Both the position numbers and the translations under genes were made by a program. Below, in pieces: positions 10,441 through 22,207 of a stretch of 64,000 bases of DNA; the stretch's first letter is position 1, and every line of letters starts with the position of its first letter. The DNA lies in NCBI RefSeq assembly GCF_905147045.1, contig NC_065897.1, positions 5,471,001-5,535,000 on the forward strand. The letters run 5' to 3'. The notes beneath the pieces are model-generated. The model saw only the letters and a program-made list of their open reading frames with translations. It was not told the origin of the DNA and did not search any database. Source of the DNA: Nymphalis io. Lineage: Eukaryota > Arthropoda > Insecta > Lepidoptera > Nymphalidae.

Positions 10441-12344
10441 ATTTAATAACAAAAGATATACATAATTTAACAATAGGCAACATACTCATAATGTCACAGT
10501 ATTACTTTTCAATTTACAACGAAATACCATCGCGAACGGTTCGCGAATACTGACAATAACCTTTATTAAAAGCCCCGTCGAAAATATGGCAATCAAACGG
10601 GGAAATTCACGAAAAAAAGTCTACCCTCACTCGCTAAGCATTCAGAACGTTTAGAAGGGTGTGCTTTCGTGACGATGAAATCGCGTGCCCGATATAAAAA
10701 AATATGCAATTTATGTTCACGTAATAAGTTTACATCTCAGAGTATGTTGGAAGTGGCATTATTTTCAAAAGACCCCGAGAACGACACAGAACAATTGTAT
10801 ACAAGCAAGATAAATTAATAACTTTGGTTAAATCCACCAAAGTTACTAATTTATCTTGTATGTATAAATATTTTCAATAAACTCGAAAAGTTGCTGTTTT
10901 AAAATATTGTTATTTGAATCAAGTGTTGCGGTGAGTTTACGTACGTACGTTGTTTAAATAACGAATGTTAAGTAAAGGTAGTGTGGTATGTTAATAATAA
11001 GGTGGGAAATTGACATGACAGGTTATTGATTATTTAATGGAGATTTTCAATCGTCAGCTAAATTTTATTTCAGAAATTAGTTTAAAATTTCGATAGTTTG
11101 TAAAAATAATATTGTAAAAAAATACAGCTACAAAAATACAGCTCTAAATGAATACATACACATATGCTTTATTAAGCGATATTAATTGTATTTTTTCAAC
11201 TTTCATTTCACAAGTTACTGATAAAATATCCAATAAATGGCTACCAAAAATTCGAAATTTTTCTTGTATATCGTTATAATAATGTCAAAAGAAAACGAAT
11301 ATCAAAGGCATGCTTATGAAAATATATTCGAATTGGAGTTTGAGAGTCCTGTTTACCTAGACAAAGTTAGTACACGCCTCTACTTCTGAACGAAATCGAG
11401 TCCGTAAAAACTTTGAATACTGAATTAGAATTGTAATAGAAAAAATATTGGCGTCTATACTTTCTAAATTTATTCGTTTGAGATGATTGCGATAAATCAT
11501 TTAATGTTAAAGATCAACAAAACTATATAAGAATCTCGGCACGTCGTTAGCTACTAGTTACTTATTACAGTACAATTTGAATTGTACTAATTTTCGCCTG
11601 CAGATCCGCCAGTAGTTTACTGGTGATAGGGCTTTGTGCAAGCACGTCTGGGGTCTGGGTTTCTGTGCCCCTGACGTAGGAGTAATTAGGACCTGAAAGC
11701 GTAACCAATAATTTCACTTACACTTTTGTATTATTTAGTAAGCATGTGTTGTGTAATGTATCGTATTAAAACTACACATTGACATTTCAAAATCACCCAA
11801 TATTTGCCAATAGAAACAAATTGACTATAAGAGTAGAGCGTTCTATTATGAATACATATACATCATACATCGATAGGCGATTAGAGTCAACAGTATCGCC
11901 AATAAATAGTTCTTATCCTGATTTCGTGTATACATATGTCACTTTTACAAAATTTTCTCGTCTGTGTAAAATTGTGAAAGTTCGGTAGGTTGGACATTCG
12001 TCTGGATTTCGTCCAACACGTCAGATATTTTACATTTGCCCGGCTCGTGCTGAGCCACCATTAATAAGAATCATTTTGATACGTTCATTTAAAATTTTTA
12101 ATGGGGTGTTATTCGTTAAAGTATTAACGGTATTAAAGGAACGGTTTTTTATTTGTTTGTACTGTGAATTTAAAGTACCTAAAATGAGTAGGTATGTCAC
12201 TTATATTATATCTCTATCTTTATTACGTCTACTCTTGTTATAATATTTAATAATGTGATGAAAAAGTAAATATAATAATAGCTCAGATGTAATATTTCTC
12301 AGAAATTCTATTCATATATGAATCTGTTTCAATTTGCCTAAGTT
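10441..12344. other. AT-rich flank, no gene seen
   Basis: No supported gene. Contains a long imperfect palindrome (10801-10860), a partial SINE B head (GATAGGGCTTTGTGCAAGC at 11625-11643) and a short frame at 11779-11988 without recognisable features. Confidence 0.5.
10801..10860. repeat. Long inverted repeat
   Basis: AGATAAATTAATAACTTTGG (10808-10827) pairs with CCAAAGTTACTAATTTATCT (10837-10856). The arms are about 22 bases with one mismatch and a short central spacer. It may be a small MITE remnant or an RNA-fold element. Confidence 0.7.
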
Positions 12345-12678
12345 TCAAGAAGTATGTAAAGAAATATATATTTTGCACCCTTTTATTTTTGACTAGCCTT
12401 CGCTCGAGACGTTGTTCACCACTGTTTTAAGAGTTAAAGATTTTAGTAAATCAAATGCGGCTGTAAATACATCTGAGTTTTTCTAGTATGTATGTATATT
12501 TTCTAAACTTAGGCATTCAAGAAGTATGTAAAGAAATATATATTTTGCACCCTTTTATTTTTGACTAGCCTTCGCTCGAGACGTTGTTCACCACTGTTTT
12601 AAGAGTTAAAGATTTTAGTAAATCAAATGCGGCTGTAAATACATCTGAGTTTTTCTAGTATGTATGTATATTTTCTAA
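12345..12678. repeat. 172-bp tandem duplication, two identical copies
   Basis: The unit from TCAAGAAGTATGTAAAG to GTATGTATATTTTCTAA occurs at 12345-12506 and again at 12517-12678, offset 172 bases. I see no differences over 162 bases. Each copy contains GACTAGCCTTCGCTCGAGAC, which resembles the reverse-strand 3' end of lepidopteran Helitron-like short elements. The complete identity means a very recent event, or an assembly artefact. Confidence 0.9.
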
Positions 12679-12686
12679 TTTGTGTT

Positions 12687-12879
12687 AACACATTATATAT
12701 TGCAAACGAATGTAAACATCTATGCAATGTGATTGCAAATAAATTTCATCCATCTAACTATTTGAAGGTTTCATATGCCTTCCTTTAATGTATGTGTCTC
12801 TCTGACCGGTCCTGAGCCCTCTGAATGCTGAAATGTCACGCTGTCAGTCCTATCTGTTCATATCATCGGTTCACTTGAT
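12687..12879. repeat. Duplicated segment G, copy 2 (empty site)
   Basis: Same sequence as the two halves of the copy at 10018-10440, with a handful of substitutions. GATTGCAAAT runs directly into AAATTTCATCCATC, without the SINE B. Confidence 0.85.
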
Positions 12880-14029
12880 CCGGGATACCTAATGCCCCTT
12901 TTTACAATCGTTCGTGTTTCATACGAGAACAGTTATCAGTCCAACTTACGACTTGACCAGCCCATTGCCAGTTCAACTTGATAACTCTGCGAGATATATC
13001 GTTTTTTTTTTTTTAAATAATAGTGTTTAATAATTATATATTTTATTGAAATGGGTTAGTCAGTCCGTGCGTTACGATAGATAGACACATTAAAATATAG
13101 TTTCTTTTTTTTATTTGAAATAACTTCTATCATTATGAAGTCATTAACATAAAAAGTATATAACTGTTTGGCAGAGCAACAACCACTCAGCACTTGGCAA
13201 GCCCCGAGAAATCTATTATCTGTTGAAACGTTTTAATCGAATTTAAGCTGAAATTAGCGCTAACGTGCTTACTCTATGTTAAACATATAATACATATGTG
13301 GATATTAAATATTTTTAGCTACTATTTAAATAGTATTTTATAATTTTCATTTTTATAATATTTATATTTGGTAATAAAAAAATAATTTATACAATTGGCA
13401 TGCGTATTTACCAATGACGCGACGGTGAAGCAAAGCAAAATCCTATGTACGAGTATGAGCATCTATTTCAATATTCTCTGCTCCTAAGTTACGTTGCTTA
13501 CGAGTCTCACACCAGCTATGTCTTTTGGTGCATCCACATGTGCCCCAGCGACATGCCTAACTATGGCGACTATGCTTGCAGCATAGCAGTAGCAGAATCG
13601 ATACAATGTGAAGCTAAATGAACCTAAATTTCTTGCATAAAATGCCCAGAAAAACATGTTGTATACCTAGTTGTACTATAATAAAAACAAAAGTTCAGAA
13701 ACAAATATTTTTAGTTTATCATTTAAGACAGACTGTACGTTATTGCCGACAAATATTATCAGGCGTTTAATTTCTTTCTTTAATAATAATTGATATATTT
13801 TATTTTTATTCCTTAGTACTAAGTTATTTATAACTTTTATTTGCTTATCTAATAAAACTAAATATTTTCTTTAATTTATAAATTGAAATATCGCAACTGC
13901 AATTACAATAATTGTATTTAACAGTGTCGCGTTGAAGAACTTACACTAAGCAAAGTGCATATCTACAGACATTTGTGGCGAATGTGTAATTGTGTTTGTG
14001 GTTGAGGATATCAAAAATATGACGGTGAA
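12880..14029. other. AT-rich flank upstream of CELF exon 1
   Basis: No gene recognised. Poly-T runs and AT-rich DNA; some of it may be the distal promoter of the downstream gene. Confidence 0.4.
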
Positions 14030-14237
14030 ATGTCACAGCCGGACAGGACACTGACCCGAATCGTTATTTGATCAAACATTAGAACGCGTGTGAGTGTCAG
14101 GTGGCGATGACGCGGGGGGAGGGCGTACCCCCGCGCTTATCAGGAGATAAGCCGGCGGTTGATAACGGCGGACTCGCAAACGTAGGCGAGGCTTCACCGT
14201 GACCAGGCCGCTTGGAACCCAGCGGCCGCCGCCCGCC
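14030..14237 (+). promoter_or_regulatory. CpG-rich 5' UTR / proximal promoter of the CELF gene
   Basis: G+C and CpG rise sharply here and continue into exon 1, in contrast with the AT-rich flanks. An in-frame TAA at 14163-14165 lies upstream of the first ATG, so this part is leader rather than coding. The transcription start cannot be fixed by eye. A 114-codon open frame on the opposite strand is a by-product of the composition. Confidence 0.4.
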
Positions 14238-14371
14238 ATGCTGCACTCGTTGAACGCACTCGCCGGCAAGATATCGCCGGGCGGCGGCCTCGACTCGAAC
14301 GCGAACAGACACTCGCATCCGAACAGGAACCACAAGACTACGTCGCCATCGTCGCCGTACTCCAAGACGAA
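14238..14371 (+). CDS. CELF (bru-like): CELF/Bruno-family RNA-binding protein, exon 1 (N-terminus)
   Basis: First coding exon of a CELF/Bruno protein, a family that controls alternative splicing, mRNA stability and translation by binding GU-rich RNA. It encodes 44 residues beginning MLHSLNALAGKISPGGG, a Ser/Pro/Asn/His-rich stretch that is presumably disordered. I chose the ATG because it is the first in frame after an in-frame stop at 14163-14165 and has a purine at -3. The exon ends AA|GTAAGT, a near-consensus donor. The two left-over bases plus the first base of the exon at 27087 make AAT, so the frame continues exactly. No domain identifies this exon alone; its membership rests on the frame-perfect junction and the strong donor. 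An alternative upstream promoter or start exon is possible, as such genes usually have several. Confidence 0.75.
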
Positions 14372-15806
14372 GTAAGTGCCCTTAATATATCGACCTATCG
14401 AAATTTGTACAGTCACTGATAAAGTTCCAACCGCTTGAAACTGCGTAATGACGGCTGTGTGCGCACGCGCATCGTCTCATAATTTGTATTATATGAAACG
14501 TTTATGTATTTGTAGGTTTATATTTGTAATTCTAAATTTTATAATTTCGAGGTGTAAAATAATTGTAAAAAATTATATATGATATTCAATTTTTTAAATA
14601 TACATTAAAAAATGGACTTAAGTTGATATAAATATAAGATTATTATTAAGGTTTTTTTTTTATAGTGTGAATCGATTTAAATTTTCTTTTCATCTTATCT
14701 GAAATTTGAAATTTTAGACACCTAGTTGATTAAAAAGTGAAGGTTACGTTACATTTTTCATAGTAGCATTAACAAAACGTGATATGTAAGTGACTGTCAA
14801 TTTCCACTTGTATATCTGACTGTGGTATAATAAATGGAAAATCAAAAAAGAACATGTAACAATTCCTATCAATTTATTTCAATAAACTTTTACTTGGGAT
14901 GCATTGAGTTTTCAGAGTTATTATGAGATGTATTTATATACAAAGTTAAACAACGTGAACTTTGTTTTGTAATATCGCATTACATACGAAACCCTACCGC
15001 TTGTATAGTCTCCGACGAACATCCCCGACTAAATAAATGAAAGGAATTTCATTATATTACAACTGAGTAAAAAACAAATCGTCAAGGAAAATTGATTTGT
15101 TAGATCAATTTACTTTTAATCAAATCTCTTATAAACTTTTTGATTTTGTTAACTTCAATTACCTCATTAACTTTTACCTTAAGTGCTATTTTAACTTTTA
15201 AAACTTTGCAACTTTGCTTACATGATCTCTCTAAGACTTAACTCATATCTTTAATTAAACTTAACTGGAGAACTCATTTTCAAAGACTTATATAAAACAA
15301 AACGGGCGAAAGTTTCCCTCAATTAGCTTAATCTAAACCTGAGAATACGAACGGATTATTAATTAAAATAAAAAAAGAGGTTTATAAATGTGAAAGACGT
15401 GCTTACAAACATTATTAAAAGAACTGAGAGCTTAAATTTTATTAATGCAACGTTTATCGTTTTACTACTAACAGAGCGTTTTTATTGCTAAAACATTAAA
15501 TAAATTCGATTAAATTCTTTACTTAATGGTTAATGGACCGGCTACACGCAACGATTTAAGTTTAGTTAACGTTTTGTTTTGCGCAGTCAAGCTGCAAAAA
15601 GACAGTATACTACACGTGAATAATTTCAGAAGTAATGTTTTTTTTCTCCAAAGTATCAATAAAACAGCTCAACGTAATCGATGTAATCAAAGATATATTT
15701 TTGACTTTTGGCATATTATATAGGCAATAGCCTAATAGCCTCTATATGCAAAACTATAACCCAAATATATGTTCATCTCTCTCTGTCGTGTCGAATTACC
15801 TTCCCA

Positions 15807-16009
15807 TTTTTTTTTATTTAGTATAGGTAGGCGGACGAGCATATGGGCCACCTGATGGTAAGTGGTCACCAACGCCCATAGACATTGGCATTGTAAGAAA
15901 TGTTAACCATCGCTTACATCGTCAATGCGCCAACAACCATGGGAACTAAGATGTTATGTCCCCTGTGCCTGTTCACTCACCCTTCAAACCGGAACACAAC
16001 AATACCAAG
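15807..16009 (-). mobile_element. SINE B, 5'-truncated
   Basis: T-tail, then AGTATAGGTAGGCGGACGAG through the family body to CAACAATACCAAG, where the element's first about 90 bases are missing. It abuts the block at 16010-16070. Confidence 0.85.
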
Positions 16010-16070
16010 CCAAAATATACCAACATACCATATGAATTACATTTGATCTAAAACAAAAAGGAAATTAAAG
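16010..16070 (-). repeat. 60-bp block H, copy 1, flanking SINE B
   Basis: Reverse complement matches 24598-24655 closely (ATTTCCTTTTTGTTTTAGAT, then TCATATGGTAT). In both places it sits on the 5' side of a SINE B copy. Confidence 0.75.
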
Positions 16071-16137
16071 GCCTTCAATTACAGCCCTACCACCAGTGGA
16101 ACCCATCGGGCTATTAGAGCGTCTACCGGGCTAGTTG

Positions 16138-16258
16138 CGTTCCGGCTTGAACGGCAGTTGAACCTATGTTAATACAGGCACAAGGGAAATAACATCTTAG
16201 TTCCCTAGCTTGGTAGCACATTAGCGGTGGTTAATATTTCTTACAGTGCTAATGTCAT
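16138..16258 (+). mobile_element. SINE B fragment, degraded
   Basis: GTTCCGGCTTGAACGG, then CAGGCACAAGGGAAATAACA, TTAGTTCCCTAGCTTGG and TATTTCTTACAG in family order. Opposite orientation to the copy at 15807-16009. Confidence 0.7.
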
Positions 16259-17100
16259 CATTTATAACATATATATTAAAAGAAAGAGAAATAAAACAAG
16301 CAACTCTGTTTGGCCCCATATTTGTATACCTCTATAGTAAGCTTTCCCCAGTTGGCTAGTCTCCGTGGAGAATGACAACCGTGTTACATTCGGTCAGATG
16401 GACACAAAACAGATTATTTTTGTCACGTGTATGCCATTCAACCAAGTGTAGTTACTACTAGGCATCTTGACTTAGCTTCGAATATCGATATGATCAGTTT
16501 GTTGATAAGCAATTGTTTGATATAAATAACATTAACTTCAAAATGTTGTATTTATTGTATCCTCATAATTATTTGCTTAATGTAAAATGTAATGAAGTTG
16601 TTTTCTCCATAATGAATTTTAAAATACATATGTCGGTTGTAAAATTTGTTGTTTTATAAACGTTTGAATTTCTCTTATAGATACAACTAAGCTTTGTACT
16701 ATCTTATGTTAAAAATCAAAAAGAAAATATACTTTCTTCGAGTAAAAAACGATCGAAGTCGAAAATATACATTAAGCCGACCACCAGTTCCAAATATAAG
16801 ACGAAGCAGCAACAAGAAGCTTAGTAGACTCTTTTCCAATAATGAAATCAAATTACACGTTTTGATCGTGTACAATATAAGACTCATATTGTATCCTGCA
16901 TAGAATCTTCTATTTTGTTTTCTATTGATTTTTTTTCTAGAAGTTTTTTACATTATTTAATGATGTTTATTTAATTTTAATTAACCTAAATTGGAAGTTT
17001 CAGTATTATTAAGAAATATTTAAGTTTAAGTAGGAATAAGTATGACTCATTTCAAATAAGATTAATATTTTAGGTTACTAACACAATAATAACTAACATA

Positions 17101-17344
17101 ATAATAATAATATTCTGGGACATTATTCACACACGGCCATCTGATCCCAAATTAAGTAAAGCTTGTACTATGGAAACCAGACAACTGATATACTACTTTT
17201 CATTTATATATACATACTTATATAGATAATTACACCCAGACTCGGGACAAACAGGCATGTTCATGCACACAAATGTCTGTCCTGGGTGGGAATCAAACCT
17301 TCGAGTGAAAGGCAAGTATCTACCAACCACGCCAACCGGCTCAT
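17101..17344 (-). mobile_element. SINE C
   Basis: (ATA)n tail at 17101-17112, then TCTGGGACATTATTCACACA to the tRNA-like head complement ACCAACCACGCCAACCGGC. A short deletion removes part of the B-box region. Confidence 0.85.
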
Positions 17345-17345
17345 C

Positions 17346-17504
17346 AGAACTTAGATGTTATGTACCTTGGGCCTGAAGTTACACTGGCTTACTTATCCTT
17401 CAAGCCGGAACACAACAATACCAAGTACTGCTGTTTTGCTGCTGCGGTAGAATATCTGATGAGTGGATAGAGAAGATGAGCTTGCATAAAGCCCTACCAC
17501 CAGT
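17346..17504 (-). mobile_element. SINE B, 5' half
   Basis: AACTTAGATGTTATG to GCCCTACCACCAGT. The 3' half is missing where SINE C abuts, so SINE C probably inserted into or beside this copy. Confidence 0.75.
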
Positions 17505-18214
17505 ATTATTTTATAGCAAATTATGTTTAAAAACACGTTAAGTATAAGAACGACATTTTAGAGAATCTTTATCTATAATGTAAATAAGATAAGATACGGA
17601 GAATAAACAAAATATAGGGCATTGGATAAAATGGTTTCATTTTAATGATGTCACGCGAAACGTCATCGAGGTTTTAAAATTCTTATCACGTTCTTAAGTA
17701 CATAACTAATAACAAAACACACATGTATTTTTCATCCAATTTGGAATTGTTGAGGTGTTCATCCGGTTGTAGACCTTTTGAGCTCCGTCTTGGTACAACA
17801 CACTCATCAATTCATATGTTTCCATGTGAAGGGCAGTGAGTCAGTCACATTCAGATTACGAACACTTGCTTAATCCCTTGATGAAACATCATAGATCTCG
17901 TAGTCGACGACAACGTGACGACTTAACGACAAAATCTGTGAGCAAGCATATGATCGTCTGCATAACTAAATAAAAGATATAAGAAAATACTGTTGATTAG
18001 ACCAAAACATTAAAAACATAAATTATACTTATAATATATTTAATTGTGATTGATTGATTGTGAGGAAATATGTATAGAGTAATATGTACTCAGTACTAGA
18101 TTTTAATGACACCTGTACCAAACAAGTTATGCAAAATTTCAGTTCAATCGTTTTGAACTGGTTTACAATTCATTAAAAATTAATGTTGAGAAACCATATA
18201 TATATATATATTAT

Positions 18215-18461
18215 GACGAACCGGTTGGCGTGGTTGGTAGATACTTGCCTTTCACGCTGAAGGTTGTGGGCTCGATTCCCACCCAGGACAGACATGTTTG
18301 ACATTGTGTGCATGAACATTATCTATATAAGTATGTATTTACAAAAAGAAAAGTAGTATAAGTAGTATATCAGTTGTCTGGTTTCCAAAGCACAAGCTCT
18401 TCTTAATTTTGGATCAGATGGCCGTGTGTGAATAATGTCCCAGTATATTATTATTATTATT
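18215..18461 (+). mobile_element. SINE C
   Basis: Head CCGGTTGGCGTGGTTGGTAG, B box GGCTCGATTCCCACCC, (ATT)n tail at about 18446-18461. A short internal deletion lies after the CATGAACAT block. Confidence 0.85.
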
Positions 18462-19033
18462 TAATAGGACACACAAGACAATAATGATAACTCTTACAAC
18501 TATTAAAGATTTATAAACATCTTTCCACGTTGTTTGAATAGTTGATTACGGTTATTTTTTTAATTTTTAATAGATTTATCTTCAGGCCGGCAAATTAGAA
18601 TACGCGTTTAATATAAATGGTTAAATTGAAAAATAACCTAACGATGTGCTCTTTTTCATACAAAACATGTACATCTACATACACAGTACGGAACAATTTT
18701 ATCACCTGATATTGAATTCACGTAAGTCAATAAAACAATACAAGCGTCAATAGGTATATTAAGTCGGTTAATATTTTGATTTTAGAATATTTCTTGAATT
18801 GTTGTTTTTCATATCATATAGTTTCATTTGTGTTCTTACAATATGCACATACAAAATGAACAGCATATAATTAATTCCCAGATGCAATATTAATTCTCCA
18901 TCGTGTGTAACAAAACTAATGACCCATAACTAATGTAATTCGATCAATATGGTTTATTGTATCTGCAACGTCACGTATTTTTCTCTATATAGATAGAAAC
19001 GATACTGATTTTATTCAAATACAATTGAAACGA

Positions 19034-19409
19034 TTAATAATAATAATGTCCTCCAGACCGATTTCGGCCACGGCGGCCAATCTCAAGAGAGATTAGCCAA
19101 CTACGCAGGAGATATTGTAGTGCACAAGTGTGTGCGCAAACACAGGTGCACTCTCTATTCCCTAACTCTCATAATCCGATGGAACGGCAATCCGACACGA
19201 CCGGAAAGAATTCAGGGCAAGACCAACGGCTTTACGTGCTTTCCGAGGCACGGGAGTATACACACTTCCAACTTCTAGACTCCGGGCTACTACTGAGAAT
19301 TTTTCTGACAGAAAAAACCTAATAACTTTTTATTGGCCCGACCTGGGAATTGAACCCAGGACCTCCGGGTCTGCGGCCTTATATCAAGCCACTAGACCAA
19401 CGAGGCAGT
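19034..19409 (-). mobile_element. SINE D (tRNA-derived, about 365 bp)
   Basis: On the minus strand it begins TGCCTCGTTGGTCTAGTGGC (A box) with GGGTTCAATTCCCAGG (B box) and ends in an (ATT)n tail. A second copy lies at 61816-62180. GAAACGATTAATA on the left and AAAACGATAAATA on the right look like a diverged target-site duplication. The short open frame inside is not a gene. Confidence 0.85.
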
Positions 19410-20562
19410 CAAAACGATAAATATCTGTGATGCTATTCTTGATATGAACTATTATGCTTAAAATCGATGTAATCTATGAATATTGTATCCAGTCCATAAT
19501 TTTGTTTAATTCGCGATCGTCTGACCCCTTCGTAATAATAATCGTAGGAATTCCACGCACGTCCGATTTTACCGTGAAAATTTTATTTCATTTGCTATAT
19601 CTCTAAAACGCCTTTTGCCCTAAAAGCCTTTCATATTTTTATAACAGAAATATCACTGTTTAATTAAATTGTCTGTTTGTAAAGATTTTAAACATAGATC
19701 AAGAACGACAAAAGCGACTGCTCATCTCGTTGCTTTGCTATGCTAACGCTTTTAAAATTTTCCAAAACACCAAATTTCAATCGTTATTATTATAAATTTA
19801 TGTATCTCATACTATGTCGAATAAGTTTTTACTAAGAGTGTTATCGTTCCTCCTGTCGTAATATTAATTTCTCCACGCATGTGCCACAACTAATAACGCT
19901 CGGCTGTCACAAATGTCACTCGCTATATTTGTTTTATTTTATCTGTAACGCTGTTTATCTGTTGTGTACTTACACGGTGTATAGGACGATTCACCGCTAG
20001 CAAGTTAAACTAAAATAGATTTGTTAAAAAATATATAATATCCTAATTTATACAAATATTATTAAATTTATTTATCATTAATCTAGACAACTTTTTTTTT
20101 AATATAATATTCTTAATCAAAATAACAATGTAAATGAGCGTACGCCTTTAGTAAATAATCCGACCGAGCTCTAAATGTAAAGACTTTTTAGGTTATTTTG
20201 TATGGAAAATTTAACCTCAGGGTGACCTATGCACAAATGAGTCATTGTAAGTGGTTGTATACATGCCCATAGGTATCGATATTTTATGAATCGTCGTCAT
20301 AACCAATAGTTATTATCATAATGTAGTATTATTAATTTAATATAGAAAGGTAGACAGTATATTATTAGGCTGCAGGTGGCCATCGTCGATATTGGCACTG
20401 TTGGAATAATTAACTAGGTATTACTTGCGACTTTTATCAATTTTCTTTGTAAGTAACGGTGTAGTTACTAGCTCACCTCTAAACCAATTCACAGCATTAT
20501 AAAGTACCTCCCTTGGACGGTAGAATAAATGATTTTAAAGTTGTATTTATCTAGACCGGCTT

Positions 20563-20756
20563 GCATTAAGCCCTAGCACCAAGTTTTGTCGGTTTTTTTT
20601 AGGTAAGTAGTTTTTTTTTTAAATAGGTAAGCAGACTGACAAATAATAATAATATTTGCACTGGCACTCACCTTTCAGACCAGAACATAATAATGCTAAG
20701 ACGAATTTCTGTTTGGCGACAGAATATCTAATGCGAGGGTGGTATCTACCCAGTCA
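20563..20756 (-). mobile_element. SINE B remnants, degraded
   Basis: Pieces of a reverse SINE B: TTGCATTAAGCCCTAGCACC, then GCACTGGCACTCACC, GACAGAATATCTAATG and GGTGGTATCTACCCAG. Out of order or rearranged. Confidence 0.5.
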
Positions 20757-20794
20757 GAAACATTTACATTTAAGTAACATTTTATTTTTTATTT

Positions 20795-20875
20795 TTTTAT
20801 AGAATAAGAAGGCGGACGAGCATATGGGCCACATGATGGTAAGTGGTCACCAACGCCCATAGACATTGGCATTGA
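20795..20875 (-). mobile_element. SINE B, 3' end only
   Basis: T-tail, ATAGAATAAGAAGGCGGACG, GGTAAGTGGTCACC, GACATTGGCATTG, then abrupt truncation. Confidence 0.8.
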
Positions 20876-21408
20876 CATATATTTGGTTAATGTTAATGGA
20901 AACCAAATTAACGAAATCACATTATGTTATAACAAAAAGTTGATAAGCAAATATTAAAAAGTTAATGTAATTATTATGACTGTTTCCTACAAGAATTATA
21001 TTGAATCAAAGGTTTTAAAAATAATTATTTTACCGTATCCTTGATTAAATTAGAAGCAAATCCATTACGCCTGTAATTAATGTTAATAATCAATTCGAAT
21101 GCAATATATATTGCTTGAAAATCAAAATGTAATTAAAGACATAGTATATATCGTATATTTGTATAATAATCGATTTGGTTTTTATACAATGTATTATGTT
21201 ATGTGCAAGAATGCCTCCTTAACATTATAGTCAGCTAGTGTTATCTGTCTTTTCACTTGTAAATCTTATGTAATTGCAATGGAAATGAAAAAGAAACAAA
21301 TACCCTAATTTAGGATAATTATCATACGTAACCCATAGATTGGAAATACCTTTTTTTAATACACTAATAATAACTATAAATTATTGTCTGTGTTGGTCAA
21401 AAATTCTT

Positions 21409-21615
21409 ATCCTTACTAATATTATAAACGCGAAAGTGAGTTTGTTTTTTTTGTTACACTTTCACGTCTAAACTATTCAACCAGTCATCATGATTTTATT
21501 CATACACCTTATCAGGGGTACAGAAAAGGACGTAGGGTACACCCTCTCATTCATTCAAAGTAAGGGCTCTCCCTCCCATTCATACGCGAGTGGAGCCGCG
21601 GGCGAAAACTAGTTA
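21409..21615 (+). mobile_element. Helitron-like non-autonomous element
   Basis: Begins CTTACTAATATTATAAACGC followed by a T-rich run and ACTTTCACG. It ends with the short GC-rich stem GAGCCGCGGGCG and AAAACTAGT. This pairing of ends is typical of very common lepidopteran Helitron-like short elements (a 3' hairpin, then CTAG-type terminus). The classification is from memory of the consensus ends. Confidence 0.55.
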
Positions 21616-22207
21616 CACGTCATGATGAGTACTTCCCTATAAATAACTCAATATAAAAACTCGACCGCAATGTCACTTATCATTTCCAGATTCTGTCATT
21701 TGCTTTTTTGGCACTAAACCAAAATATATTGCGAATATGGTCCATAAATACAGATTTTTTTATATTAATTGACTACAGCGTCATCTGTCGGATAATATAT
21801 TGTGTGACAAAACCAATATTTTGTATGAATGTCACCTTTGAGGAGGTAAAAAACTAAATTTATAATCTTTTATTTCATTTTGTATGTGTAAATCAAGTTC
21901 AAAGTTAAAAATAAAATATTGTAAATAAAATTCCATTACATTGGTGATAACCGTAGGCAATGTAATTTAAGTACTCGTACTTTGATATATGTAGCAAAGC
22001 AGAGTCAAAAACCGTTCACCCCCTAATGATTATCCGTATAGGGATGATATCAAGTTGGGGTGCTTATTATTACATCGGGATATTATATTTACTCAGATAA
22101 CTTATTTCACCAAGTCTGACCGTGAGACTAATAAATAGTGACACCATTTGAACGCCTACCATAAAAGTTAGCACACAACATGTATTTTTTTCAAAAACAA
22201 ATACGCA

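Noticed and set aside
14072..14416. 114-codon open frame on the minus strand opposite CELF exon 1
   Set aside because: It is produced by the GC-rich composition of the exon and leader, has no domain, and overlaps the well-supported exon.
19128..19322. 64-codon frame as a gene
   Set aside because: It lies wholly within SINE D; the related frame at 61763-62158 is the other SINE D copy.
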